Assembly: GCF_900105065.1 (NCBI RefSeq)
Contig: NZ_LT629749.1
Span: forward strand, 4,402,001 to 4,466,000
DNA length: 64,000 nt
Source: Friedmanniella luteola
GTDB taxonomy: Bacteria > Actinomycetota > Actinomycetes > Propionibacteriales > Propionibacteriaceae
Reading direction: 5' to 3'
Both the position numbers and the translations under genes were made by a program. The number at the start of each line of letters is the position of its first letter. Within the stretch, counting starts at the first letter, position 1. Below are positions 40,905-48,160 of the stretch, in pieces. Under the pieces are notes generated by a model. It ran no database searches. It was given only the letters and a program-made list of their open reading frames with translations, and had not been told where the DNA came from.

Positions 40905-41962
40905 CCCGCGGCTTCGTCGCCGACCTCGACCTGGCGGGCCGCCGGGTCGTCGTCCGGGGCGGGCGGGCCGAGGCCCTCGCCCCGGTCACCGCCCTGCTGG
41001 AGGCGGGTGCGGACGTGACCGTGGTCAGCGACGTGCCCGGCACGACCATCGCCGACCTCGCCGACCGCGGGCTGCTGACCGTGCGGTCCGAGGGCGACGA
41101 CGGCGTGCTGGACGGCGCCGCCCTGCTGGTGCCCGCCACCGGCGACCCCGACCTCGACGCCGACGCCGCCCGCCGGGCCGCCGCCCGGGGCGTGCTCGCG
41201 GTCCGTCCCGCGGTCCCCCTGCTGCCGGGCGGTGACGGCCGCGGCGAGGTGGTGCTGGTCGGCGGCGGGCCAGGCGACCCCGGGCTGCTGACCGTGGCCG
41301 GGCTGGAGGCGGTGCGGACGGCGGACGTGCTGGTCGTCGACCGGCTGGCGCCGCTGTCGGTCCTGCAGCAGGTCCGCCCCGGGGCCGAGGTCATCGACGT
41401 GGCCAAGATCCCCCGCGGCACCTTCACCTCGCAGGAGCGGATCAACGAGCTGCTGGTCGAGCACGGCCGCGCCGGCCGCCGGGTGGTCCGGCTCAAGGGG
41501 GGCGACAACTTCGTCTTCGGCCGCGGCGGCGAGGAGTGGCAGGCCTGCGCGGCCGCCGGGATCCCCGTCCGGGTGGTGCCCGGCGTCTCCTCCGCGATCG
41601 CCGCGCCGGCCCTGGCCGGCATCCCGCTGACGCACCGCCAGCTCACCCAGGGGTTCACCGTCGTCTCCGGCCACCTGCCGCCGGGCGACCCGGGCTCGAC
41701 ACTGGACTGGGCGGCGCTGGCCCGCGCCGGCACCACGCTGGTGGTCCTGATGGGGGTGGCCACGCTGCCCGCCATCACCGCCGAGCTCGTGGCGCAGGGG
41801 ATGGCTCCCGGCACCCCGGCCGCGACCGTCGCCGACGCCGGCCTGCCCAGCCAGCGCGACGTCCGGGGCCGCGTCGACGACATCGCGGCGCTGACCCTGG
41901 AGGCCGGCATCCGGCCCCCGGCCATCACGGTGATCGGCGCCGTCGCCGGCTTCCGGCCCTGA
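40901..41962 (+). CDS. cobA: uroporphyrinogen-III C-methyltransferase with degenerate N-terminal precorrin-2 dehydrogenase-like domain
   Basis: The 353-residue protein makes precorrin-2 from uroporphyrinogen III. Residues about 115-353 are a complete SUMT: VVLVGGGPGDPGLLTVAGLEA, DVLVVDRLAPLSVLQ, KIPRGTFTSQERINELL, VRLKGGDNFVFGRGGEE and VVPGVSSAIAAPALAGIPLTHR. The N-terminal 110 residues resemble the NAD-binding part of CysG/Met8, but the glycine loop is reduced to VVRGGRAEAL and the following domain is missing. Sirohaem formation by this protein is unlikely. It is the last gene of the riboswitch operon and overlaps cobBC by ATGA. Confidence 0.95.
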   Translation: MTRGFVADLDLAGRRVVVRGGRAEALAPVTALLEAGADVTVVSDVPGTTIADLADRGLLTVRSEGDDGVLDGAALLVPATGDPDLDADAARRAAARGVLAVRPAVPLLPGGDGRGEVVLVGGGPGDPGLLTVAGLEAVRTADVLVVDRLAPLSVLQQVRPGAEVIDVAKIPRGTFTSQERINELLVEHGRAGRRVVRLKGGDNFVFGRGGEEWQACAAAGIPVRVVPGVSSAIAAPALAGIPLTHRQLTQGFTVVSGHLPPGDPGSTLDWAALARAGTTLVVLMGVATLPAITAELVAQGMAPGTPAATVADAGLPSQRDVRGRVDDIAALTLEAGIRPPAITVIGAVAGFRP

Positions 41963-41993
41963 CCCTGCGCCGGGCTCAGGGCGCGGGGCGGGC

Positions 41994-42731
41994 TCAGCCG
42001 TCGACGTGCTGGACGCCCTCGGACCGGTCCCCGTCGGGGCTGGCCGTGGGCGCGGGACCCAGCTGCTGCCGGTTGATGGTCAGCCCGACCAGCCGGCTGA
42101 CGAACAGCGCGACGTAGCCGAGCCCCGCCAGCTGCTGGATCATCACCACCGACCGGGCGTGCGAGGTGACCGGCACGACGTCCGACAGCCCGGTGCTGGA
42201 CAGGTTGGTGAAGCTGAGGAACAGCAGCTCCATCCACGTCCGCTGCTCCGCCGGGTCCACCGCGGCGATGAAGCAGCCCGGCTGCAGGGCCTGCAGCAGC
42301 TGGAACACGTAGGCGAACGCCCACGCCACCAGGGTGAAGGTGGCGCCGACGGCGTACAGCTCGTCGCGGGTGACCGTCGCGTCCGCGAGCATGTACGTCA
42401 TCAGGTTCCCGGCCGCCCAGAAGTAGAACAGCGCGTGCAGCACCGACGACACGAGGGCGATGGTGGGGTTGGGGCTCAGGGCGTCGGCCACCGACAGCGC
42501 CGACGCCGAGATGCCGAGGACCAGGGCGACCGAGGTCGGCCCCGGTGAGTCGCGCACCGACCACACGGCCAGGCCCAGGACCAGGGCCCCGAACAGCTCG
42601 AACAGCCCACGCCCCCAGGCCAGCGACTCGGCGAAGGGGTACAGCAGCACGCCGACCAGCTGCACCACCAGCAGGACCGCGGACGGGTGCCGCGCGACCG
42701 GCCGCAGCAGGTCGCGCACGGCTGAGCTCAT
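41994..42731 (-). CDS. ion-channel-like membrane protein with altered selectivity filter
   Basis: The 245-residue protein has about six or seven hydrophobic segments. The last part, LLFLSFTNLSSTGLSDVVPVTSHARSVVM, aligns by pattern with the pore helix and filter of two-TM potassium channels (TTVGYGDLYPVT). Here the GYG core reads GLS, so potassium selectivity is doubtful. AVFVS-type inner helix residues follow. It may be a channel homologue with a non-potassium role. TAGGGT lies 6 nt before the ATG on its strand, another leaderless-type start. Confidence 0.78.
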   Translation of the reverse strand: MSSAVRDLLRPVARHPSAVLLVVQLVGVLLYPFAESLAWGRGLFELFGALVLGLAVWSVRDSPGPTSVALVLGISASALSVADALSPNPTIALVSSVLHALFYFWAAGNLMTYMLADATVTRDELYAVGATFTLVAWAFAYVFQLLQALQPGCFIAAVDPAEQRTWMELLFLSFTNLSSTGLSDVVPVTSHARSVVMIQQLAGLGYVALFVSRLVGLTINRQQLGPAPTASPDGDRSEGVQHVDG

Positions 42732-42737
42732 GCCGCG

Positions 42738-42743
42738 ACCCTA
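42738..42743 (-). promoter_or_regulatory. leaderless-type -10 box of the channel-like gene
   Basis: TAGGGT on the minus strand is 6 nt before the ATG at 42731. The arrangement is the same as for cobL and, with 7 nt, the tricorn gene. Confidence 0.45.
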
Positions 42744-42818
42744 CCGACGCCCCGGGGCCGGGGTCCGCCGGTCGTCGGCGACGACGGCGAGCGCGCGGTC
42801 AGGACGGGTCCGTCCGGG

Positions 42819-43472
42819 TCAGGCCGGGTCGGCGGGGGACATCCGGTGACCGGGCGGGACGGACGGTCCCCGGCTGCGGAGCGCCAGCTTGGCGTGGAGG
42901 CTCGTCACCCAGACCTGCACCTCCGCCGGTGAGGTGTCGAGCTTCTCGGCGATCTGCCGGTCGGTGCTGCCCCGGCTGACCAGCTCGAGCACCTGCTGCT
43001 CGTGGTCGTCGAGGCTGCCGCCGCGGTGGTCGCCCTGGCCGGAGCGCCGCAGCCGGTCGAGCAGCCGCTCGACGACGGCGCCGTCGAGCAGCGGACGACC
43101 CCCGGCGACGGTGCGCACGCCGTCGAGCAGGCTGCTCCCGCCGACCTGCTTCACCAGGTAACCGGCGGCGCCCGCCATCACGGCGGTGAACAGGGCCTCG
43201 TCGTCGTCGAAGCTGGCCAGCAGGACGCAGGGCACGTCCGGGTGGTCGGAACGGATCCGGCGGCCGACGCCGAGCCCCGCGCCCTCGGTCAGCCGGGCGT
43301 CGAGCAGCACGACGTCCGGGCTGCTCGCGGCGATCAGCGGTAGCGCCGCCTCGGCGCTGCCGGCCGAACCGACGACGTCCAGGTCGGGCTCCGCTGCCAC
43401 CAGGTCGACCAGCCCCCGCCGCACCAGCTCGTGCCCATCGACGATGAAGACACGGGTGGTGGTGGCGTTCAC
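42819..43472 (-). CDS. NarL/LuxR-family response regulator
   Basis: The 217-residue protein has a receiver domain (about 1-120) with the phosphoacceptor Asp in DVVLLDARLTEGAGLG, the acidic pocket in FIVDGHELVRRGL and the Lys of GYLVKQVGG. The C-terminal LuxR HTH (about 150-210) reads HEQQVLELVSRGSTDRQIAEKL followed by DTSPAEVQVWVTSLHAKLAL. One acidic-pocket residue is Gly-His rather than Asp-Asp, but phosphorylation remains plausible. No histidine kinase is adjacent. The GTG overlaps the stop of the upstream low-complexity gene. Confidence 0.9.
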   Translation of the reverse strand: MNATTTRVFIVDGHELVRRGLVDLVAAEPDLDVVGSAGSAEAALPLIAASSPDVVLLDARLTEGAGLGVGRRIRSDHPDVPCVLLASFDDDEALFTAVMAGAAGYLVKQVGGSSLLDGVRTVAGGRPLLDGAVVERLLDRLRRSGQGDHRGGSLDDHEQQVLELVSRGSTDRQIAEKLDTSPAEVQVWVTSLHAKLALRSRGPSVPPGHRMSPADPA

Positions 43473-43972
43473 CTCAGTGGCCCCGACCAGCGCATGCGCA
43501 CGTCCCCCTCGTCCTGGTGCCCGGTCGTCCCGCCGTCCCCGGGGCGGAGCACCGGTCCGGAGGGGCCGGGCGGTCCGTTGCGGCGCCCATCCTCCCCCAG
43601 GTCGCCGCCGTCGCCGGCGAGCACGACCGGCCGTGGACCCGGGTCGGCCTCCCCCCGGCGCTCGACGGGCCGGGCGGACGACGGACCGCAGTCGCACACC
43701 GGTGCCACCCCGGCCGCGCCGTCCGAGCAGGTCGCGCTCGTCGCCGTGGGGGCTGCGGTGCCCTCAGGTCCCCCGCCGGACTCCGCGGGGACCAGCGTGG
43801 ACGGAGCGCTCGTGCCCCGGGCTGTCGTGTCCGGGGCGGTCGGGTCCGGGGGACCGCTGTGGAGCGCGGCGCGGCGGGCGGGGCCGGTCGGCGCGACGGC
43901 GCCGCCCCGGCGCCCTCGCGGTCGGGAGCCTGCGGGCGGCACAGCGGCAGCAGCAGCATCGTTGATGGCCAT
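43469..43972 (-). CDS. low-complexity hypothetical protein (uncertain)
   Basis: This 167-residue frame ends with a GTGA overlap on the response-regulator start, which is the main evidence for translation. The product is rich in Pro, Gly, Ala and Arg, has one CDC cluster near residue 92 and no recognisable fold. Third positions include more A/T than in neighbouring genes and no SD is evident before the ATG. It could be a disordered protein or a non-coding stretch of about 530 bp. Confidence 0.38.
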   Translation of the reverse strand: MAINDAAAAAVPPAGSRPRGRRGGAVAPTGPARRAALHSGPPDPTAPDTTARGTSAPSTLVPAESGGGPEGTAAPTATSATCSDGAAGVAPVCDCGPSSARPVERRGEADPGPRPVVLAGDGGDLGEDGRRNGPPGPSGPVLRPGDGGTTGHQDEGDVRMRWSGPLR

Positions 43973-44005
43973 GGCGGGTCACCGGCGCGGGCACGGGGCC
44001 CAGGC

Positions 44006-44263
44006 TCAGCGGGTGATCCAGAGGTAGGCCATGAGCACCGGGTAGACCAGGGCGACGACCCAGCAGGCCCAGTACTGGGCGTCGAACGGGCGCTTGGTGC
44101 GGGTGCCGGGCACGCGGTACATCAGCCCGCCGGGCCGCTGGATCGACTCGGTGAGCGCGCGGACGGGGTCGACCGACGACGGGGCCGACGGGGCCGTGCG
44201 GACCTTCCCGGCGGTCTCGTCGGGTCGGTCTCCCTGGGTGTCGAGCACCACGTCCTGGCTCAT
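44006..44263 (-). CDS. small predicted membrane protein
   Basis: The 85-residue protein has a hydrophilic, acidic N-terminus and a C-terminal hydrophobic segment, AQYWACWVVALVYPVLMAYLWITR, that probably spans the membrane once. MSQDVV at 44263 is preferred over the upstream ATG at 44368 because the extension is basic low-complexity sequence and TAGGAC lies near this start. I do not recognise the family. Confidence 0.55.
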   Translation of the reverse strand: MSQDVVLDTQGDRPDETAGKVRTAPSAPSSVDPVRALTESIQRPGGLMYRVPGTRTKRPFDAQYWACWVVALVYPVLMAYLWITR

Positions 44264-44559
44264 GGTCCTAGTCAACCGTTCCCGCGAGGTGGTCGGCAGG
44301 CCTGAAGGTCCTCGGTCCGGCGGGACCTTGGTCCCGGTTTCCCGGCCCATTCCTGCCCCTTTTCCCACCGGTTCGGAATGTCATTCCGAAAAGCGACCGG
44401 AGCGTGACCGGACCGAGATCTCCAGGCCCTTTCCGCCGCTTTTCCCCCCACCCGTTCTCCCGGCGCCCCGGAGGCCCGTCCCGCCGGGTCCGGGCCGCTC
44501 GCGGTCCCACCGCGGCCGGGTCGCCCAGGTGGTCACCCCCGCCCGCCTGGCAGGCGGCC
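44264..44559. other. intergenic region with a 19-bp palindrome
   Basis: No gene is convincing here. The region has poly-pyrimidine tracts with lower GC than its surroundings and the palindrome at 44372-44390. It separates the leftward small-protein gene from the rightward riboswitch-cobT transcript, so both promoters should lie within it. Confidence 0.5.
44372..44390. promoter_or_regulatory. perfect palindrome, probable protein-binding site
   Basis: TTCGGAATG-T-CATTCCGAA has perfect 9-bp arms about a single base. The spacing is too tight for an RNA hairpin, so a DNA-binding dimer is the likely ligand. It lies about 110 bp upstream of the small membrane protein gene and about 170 bp upstream of riboswitch 2. 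The binding protein is unknown. Confidence 0.55.
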
Positions 44560-44690
44560 CGTTAGGCTCCTGGCCACCGCAGGAGACCAGGAAGCTCGGT
44601 GAGAACCCGACGCGGTCGCGCCACTGTGAGAGCCCGCCACCTCCGGTCCGCCGGTCGGGGGAGCTCGAGCCAGACCCTGCCTGCGGCCGA
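44560..44690 (+). ncRNA. cobalamin (AdoCbl) riboswitch 2
   Basis: The core shows CAGGAGACCAGGAAGCTCGG with TGAGAACCCGACGCGGTC, the B12 box GCGCCACTGTGA at 44619-44630, and the closing GAGCCAGACCCTGCCTGC near 44667-44684. It lies 40 bp upstream of cobT. Coenzyme B12 should repress cobT-cobS, the last steps of nucleotide-loop assembly. Confidence 0.92.
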
Positions 44691-44729
44691 GCACCACGTC
44701 GGGTCGCCGCAACCTGAGAGGACACGCCC

Positions 44730-45758
44730 ATGCCCACCGCCCTGCCCCCGCCCGCCCCCGAGGTCCGGGCCGAGGCCGCCCGACGGCTGGACGCGCTGGC
44801 CAAGCCCCTCGGCGCCCTCGGCCGGCTGGAGGAGCTCGCGGCCTGGTGGTCGGCGTGCGCCGGACGCTGCCCCGCCGACCCGCCCGCCGCCGTGCGGGCC
44901 GTCATCCTGGCCGGCGACCACGGCGTCTCCTCCGACGGCGTCTCGGCCTACCCCCGCGAGGTCACCGCGGCGATGGTCCGCGCCCTCGTCGGCGGCGAGG
45001 CCGGGGCGAGCGTGCTGGCCCGCCAGCACGGCGTCGCCCTGCGGGTCCTCGACCTGGCCGTCGACGCCGACCTGTCCGATCTGCCGGGGGTCACCGACCA
45101 CAAGGTGCGCCGCTCCTCGGGCGCCCTCGACCGGGAGGACGCGCTGACCGCGGCCGAGACCGCCACCGCCCTGGCGGTGGGTGCCCGCGTCGCCACCGAG
45201 GAGATCGCGGCCGGGGCCGACCTGCTGGTCGTCGGCGACCTGGGGATCGGGAACACCACCCCCGCGACGGCCCTCGTCGCCGCGAGCCTCGGGGCCGCCG
45301 CCGAGCAGGTCGTCGGCCGCGGCACGGGCATCGACGACGCCCGGCTGGCGCACAAGACCGCGGTCGTCGAGCGCGCCCTGGAGCGGGCTCGCGACCGGGT
45401 GGCCGACCCCGTGCAGCGGCTGGCGGCGCTCGGCTCGGCCGACCTGGCCGCCGGCGTCGGCCTCCTCGTCGCCGCGGCGCGGGCCCGGGTGCCCGTGCTG
45501 CTCGACGGCATCGTGCCGGTCGCCGAGCTGCTGGTCGCCGAGGACCTGCAGCCCGGGGTGGTCGCCTGGTGCGCCGCCGGCCACCGCTCCACCGAGCCCG
45601 CCCAGCGGCTCGCGCTGGAGAAGCTGGGGCTGGAACCGGTCCTGGACCTCGGGCTGCGGCTCGGCGAGGGCACGGGCGCACTGACGGCGCTGCCGGTGCT
45701 GCGCTCGGCCGCCCTGCTGCTCCGCGACATGGCCCTGCTCGCCGACCTGGCGCCCTGA
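44730..45758 (+). CDS. cobT: nicotinate-nucleotide-dimethylbenzimidazole phosphoribosyltransferase
   Basis: The 342-residue enzyme activates the lower ligand base to alpha-ribazole phosphate. It has KPLGALGRLEELAAWW, VILAGDHGVSSDGVSAYP, DLGIGNTTPATAL (the family more often has EMGIGNTT), GIVPVAEL and the catalytic-base Glu in LGLRLGEGTGAL. GAGAGGA precedes the ATG. It is the first gene after riboswitch 2 and is followed by cobS after 4 bp. No BluB gene for the base itself is nearby. Confidence 0.96.
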   Translation: MPTALPPPAPEVRAEAARRLDALAKPLGALGRLEELAAWWSACAGRCPADPPAAVRAVILAGDHGVSSDGVSAYPREVTAAMVRALVGGEAGASVLARQHGVALRVLDLAVDADLSDLPGVTDHKVRRSSGALDREDALTAAETATALAVGARVATEEIAAGADLLVVGDLGIGNTTPATALVAASLGAAAEQVVGRGTGIDDARLAHKTAVVERALERARDRVADPVQRLAALGSADLAAGVGLLVAAARARVPVLLDGIVPVAELLVAEDLQPGVVAWCAAGHRSTEPAQRLALEKLGLEPVLDLGLRLGEGTGALTALPVLRSAALLLRDMALLADLAP

Positions 45759-45762
45759 GCGC

Positions 45763-46557
45763 GTGGCCCGTCGACCCGGTCCGCGCGCGGCCGCCCTCCG
45801 GCTCGCCGTCGGCACCCTGACCGTGCTCCCCACCGGCGCCGTGGAGGTCGACCGCGCCACCGCCCGCGGGGCGATGCTGCTGGGCCCGGTCGCCGTCGTC
45901 CCGCTCGCCCTCGTCGCGGCGCTGGTGGGCGGCGCCGGGGCAGCCCTGGCCCTGCCGGGGTCCGCCGTCGGGCTGCTCGTGGTCGCCGCGCTGGCGCTGG
46001 GCACCCGGGCCCTGCACCTGGACGGGCTCGCCGACACCGTCGACGGGCTGGGCGCCGGCTGGGACCGGGAGAGGGCGCTGGAGGTGATGCGGAGGGGCGA
46101 CGTCGGCCCGATGGGCGTGGTGGCGCTGGTGCTGGTGCTGGGTCTGCAGGCGGTCGCGGCCGGCAGCGTGGTGACCGGCTGGACGACGGCCCTCGGGCTG
46201 GCCGTGCTGGTCTGCTGCTCCCGCGCCGCCCTGGCCGTCGTCTGCCGGACGGGGGTGCCCGCGGCGCGGGCGTCGGGACTGGGGGCGGCGGTGGCGGGCA
46301 CGGTGCCGGTCGCCGCGGCGGCCGTGGTCTGGCTCGGGGTCGGGGCGCTGCTCGCGCTGACCTGGGCGCTGCTCGGCGGGTCCGTCGTCGGAGGGCTGGT
46401 CAGCGCCCTGCTGGCGCTGACGGCCGCCGGGCTGCTGGTGGGCTGGTGCCGGCGCCGGTTGGGCGGGGTGACCGGGGACGTGATGGGCGCCGCCGTCGAG
46501 GTGACGCTGACCGTGCTGCTGCTGGGGGCGGCCGCGACGGGGGGGTGGGCGTCATGA
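45763..46557 (+). CDS. cobS: adenosylcobinamide-GDP ribazoletransferase (cobalamin synthase)
   Basis: The 264-residue membrane enzyme joins adenosylcobinamide-GDP with alpha-ribazole (phosphate). It has about seven hydrophobic segments and the metal-binding motif LHLDGLADTVDGLGAG near residues 86-101, with MRRGDVGPMGVVALVL following, both diagnostic. The last helices end with GDVMGAAVEVTLTVLLL. GTG 45763 is 4 bp after cobT. A hairpin follows at 46560-46581. Confidence 0.95.
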   Translation: MARRPGPRAAALRLAVGTLTVLPTGAVEVDRATARGAMLLGPVAVVPLALVAALVGGAGAALALPGSAVGLLVVAALALGTRALHLDGLADTVDGLGAGWDRERALEVMRRGDVGPMGVVALVLVLGLQAVAAGSVVTGWTTALGLAVLVCCSRAALAVVCRTGVPAARASGLGAAVAGTVPVAAAAVVWLGVGALLALTWALLGGSVVGGLVSALLALTAAGLLVGWCRRRLGGVTGDVMGAAVEVTLTVLLLGAAATGGWAS

Positions 46558-46559
46558 GC

Positions 46560-46581
46560 CCCCACCAGCCGACCGGTGGGG
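46560..46581 (+). terminator. hairpin after cobS
   Basis: CCCCACC and GGTGGGG flank an 8-nt loop just after the cobS stop. A competing CCGACCGG/CCGGTCGG pair overlaps it. The position between convergent cobS and cobU fits a terminator without a U-run. Confidence 0.5.
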
Positions 46582-46643
46582 AGCCCGCCCGCGACCACCC
46601 GGTCGGCCTCCTCGCACGGGTGCAGGGCCCGGCGGTGCGGGGC

Positions 46644-47186
46644 TCAGAGGTGCAGGGCCCGTCCGGCGACCACGAGCACGATGTCGTCGCAGTGGCGGGC
46701 GACGGCCTGGTTGGCCCGGCCCAGCAGGTCGGTGAAGACGCGACCGGAGCGGTGCTCCGACACCAGACCCCAGCCGACCTCGTTGGTGACCGCGACGACC
46801 AGGGCCGGGTGCGCCCGCCAGGCGTCGAGCAGGCCGTCGAGGTGGACGTCGAACCGGTCGCGCCAGCCGGCCAGGGGCTGGTCCCAGGTGCCGAGGTCGT
46901 CGACGACGGCCGTCACCCAGGTGCCCAGGCAGTCGACCAGCACCGGACCGTCGGCGCCCCGGAGGGCGGCGGCGACGTCGGTCGTCTCGACCGTCCGCCA
47001 GGACGCGGGCCGGCTCGCCCGGTGGGCCGCGACGCGGGCCGCCCACTCCGGGTCGGCGACGGGGTCGGGCACCGCTCCGGGCGCCACGTAGGTGACGTCC
47101 GCGGAGCCGGCCAGCAGGGCCTCGGCGTGCCGGGACTTGCCCGAGCGCACGCCGCCGGTGACCAGGACCTTCTGCGGGGAGGACAT
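46644..47186 (-). CDS. cobU: bifunctional adenosylcobinamide kinase / adenosylcobinamide-phosphate guanylyltransferase
   Basis: The 180-residue enzyme phosphorylates adenosylcobinamide and then adds GMP. The P-loop is VTGGVRSGKSRHAEALL at about 9-25, and VAAHRASRPASWRTVET carries the GMP-accepting His, followed by VLVDCLGTWV and VTNEVGWGLVSEHRSGRVFTDLLGRANQ. Length matches the family. TAGGGT lies 8 nt upstream of the ATG. Its start codon is only 5 bp from the cobD start on the other strand. Confidence 0.96.
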   Translation of the reverse strand: MSSPQKVLVTGGVRSGKSRHAEALLAGSADVTYVAPGAVPDPVADPEWAARVAAHRASRPASWRTVETTDVAAALRGADGPVLVDCLGTWVTAVVDDLGTWDQPLAGWRDRFDVHLDGLLDAWRAHPALVVAVTNEVGWGLVSEHRSGRVFTDLLGRANQAVARHCDDIVLVVAGRALHL

Positions 47187-47191
47187 CGGCC

Positions 47192-48160
47192 ATGACCCTA
47201 GGCCATGGCTCCACCGCCGACCGGCGCGCCGCTGCCCTGGGCCTCGCCGCGGGCTTCGGGCTCGACCAGCTGCTGGGCGACCCCCGCCGCGGCCACCCGG
47301 TGGCCGGCTTCGGCGCCGTCGCGGCCCGGCTGGAACGCCGCACCTGGGCCGACCGGCGGGCGCCCGGGGTGCTGCACGTCGGGGTCCTCGTGGCCGGCAC
47401 GGCCGGCCTGGGGGCGCTGGCGGAGCGCGCGGTCCGGGGACGTCCGGTCGCGCGCCTGCTGCTGACCGCCGCCGCCACCTGGACGGTGCTGGGCGGCCGG
47501 TCGCTGCAGCGCGAGGCCCGGACGCTGGCCCGCCAGCTGAGCGCCGACGACCTGCCCGCCGCCCGGCGGCAGATCCGCAACCTCGTGGGGCGGGACCCGT
47601 CCGAGCTCGACGCCGAGCAGCTGGCCCGGGCCTGCGTCGAGTCCGTCGCCGAGAACACCGCCGACGCCGTCGTGGCCCCGCTGGTCTGGGGCGCCCTGCT
47701 GGGCCTGCCGGGGCTGCTCGGCTACCGCGCCGTCAACACCCTGGACGCCATGGTCGGGCACCGCTCCCCCCGCTACCGCCGGTTCGGCTGGGCGGCCGCC
47801 CGGCTGGACGACGTCGCCAACTGGGTGCCGGCCCGGGTCTGCGGCCTGCTGACCGTCGCCCTCGCGCCGCTGGTCGGCGGCCGGCCCGGGGACGCGTGGC
47901 GCGCGTGGCGCCGCGACGCCGGCCAGCACCCCAGTCCCAACGCCGGCGTGGTCGAGGCGACGGCGGCGGGAGCGCTGGGCGTCCGGCTGGGCGGCCGCAA
48001 CGTCTACGGCGGCGTGGTCGAGGACCGCGGGGTGCTCGGTCGCGGCCGGACCGTGGCCGTCGCCGACATCGCACCCGCCGCCCGGCTGAGCCTGCTGGTC
48101 GGCGTCGCGTCGGCCCTGCTGGCCACCGGGCTGCGGGCCGTCGCCGGGCGGGAGCGGTGA
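47192..48160 (+). CDS. cobD: adenosylcobinamide-phosphate synthase
   Basis: The 322-residue membrane enzyme (CobD/CbiB) attaches the aminopropanol (phosphate) arm to adenosylcobyric acid. It begins with a helix containing GFGLDQLLGDPRRGHPVAGFG, and has RNLVGRDPSELDAEQLARACVESVAENTADAVVAPL, LPGLLGYRAVNTLDAMVGHRSPRYRRFGWAAARLDDV and HPSPNAGVVEATAAGALGVRLGG, each diagnostic. GGGGAGGA, inside the cobU coding region, is its ribosome site. It overlaps cobK by GTGA. Confidence 0.96.
   Translation: MTLGHGSTADRRAAALGLAAGFGLDQLLGDPRRGHPVAGFGAVAARLERRTWADRRAPGVLHVGVLVAGTAGLGALAERAVRGRPVARLLLTAAATWTVLGGRSLQREARTLARQLSADDLPAARRQIRNLVGRDPSELDAEQLARACVESVAENTADAVVAPLVWGALLGLPGLLGYRAVNTLDAMVGHRSPRYRRFGWAAARLDDVANWVPARVCGLLTVALAPLVGGRPGDAWRAWRRDAGQHPSPNAGVVEATAAGALGVRLGGRNVYGGVVEDRGVLGRGRTVAVADIAPAARLSLLVGVASALLATGLRAVAGRER
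47195..47200 (-). promoter_or_regulatory. leaderless-type -10 box of cobU inside cobD
   Basis: TAGGGT on the minus strand is 8 nt before the cobU ATG and lies within the first codons of cobD. Divergent starts 5 bp apart force each promoter into the other gene. Confidence 0.45.

Noticed and set aside
42471-42487. GGGGCTCAGGGCGTCGG in the channel-like gene as another repeat copy
   Set aside because: Only the second half of the core matches and the CTTCGACA half is absent; chance similarity is likely.
46620-46661. 12-bp direct repeat GTGCAGGGCCCG at the cobU 3' end
   Set aside because: Two short GC-rich copies 30 bp apart, one within the cobU end, are plausibly chance or a minor duplication; no other support for a function.
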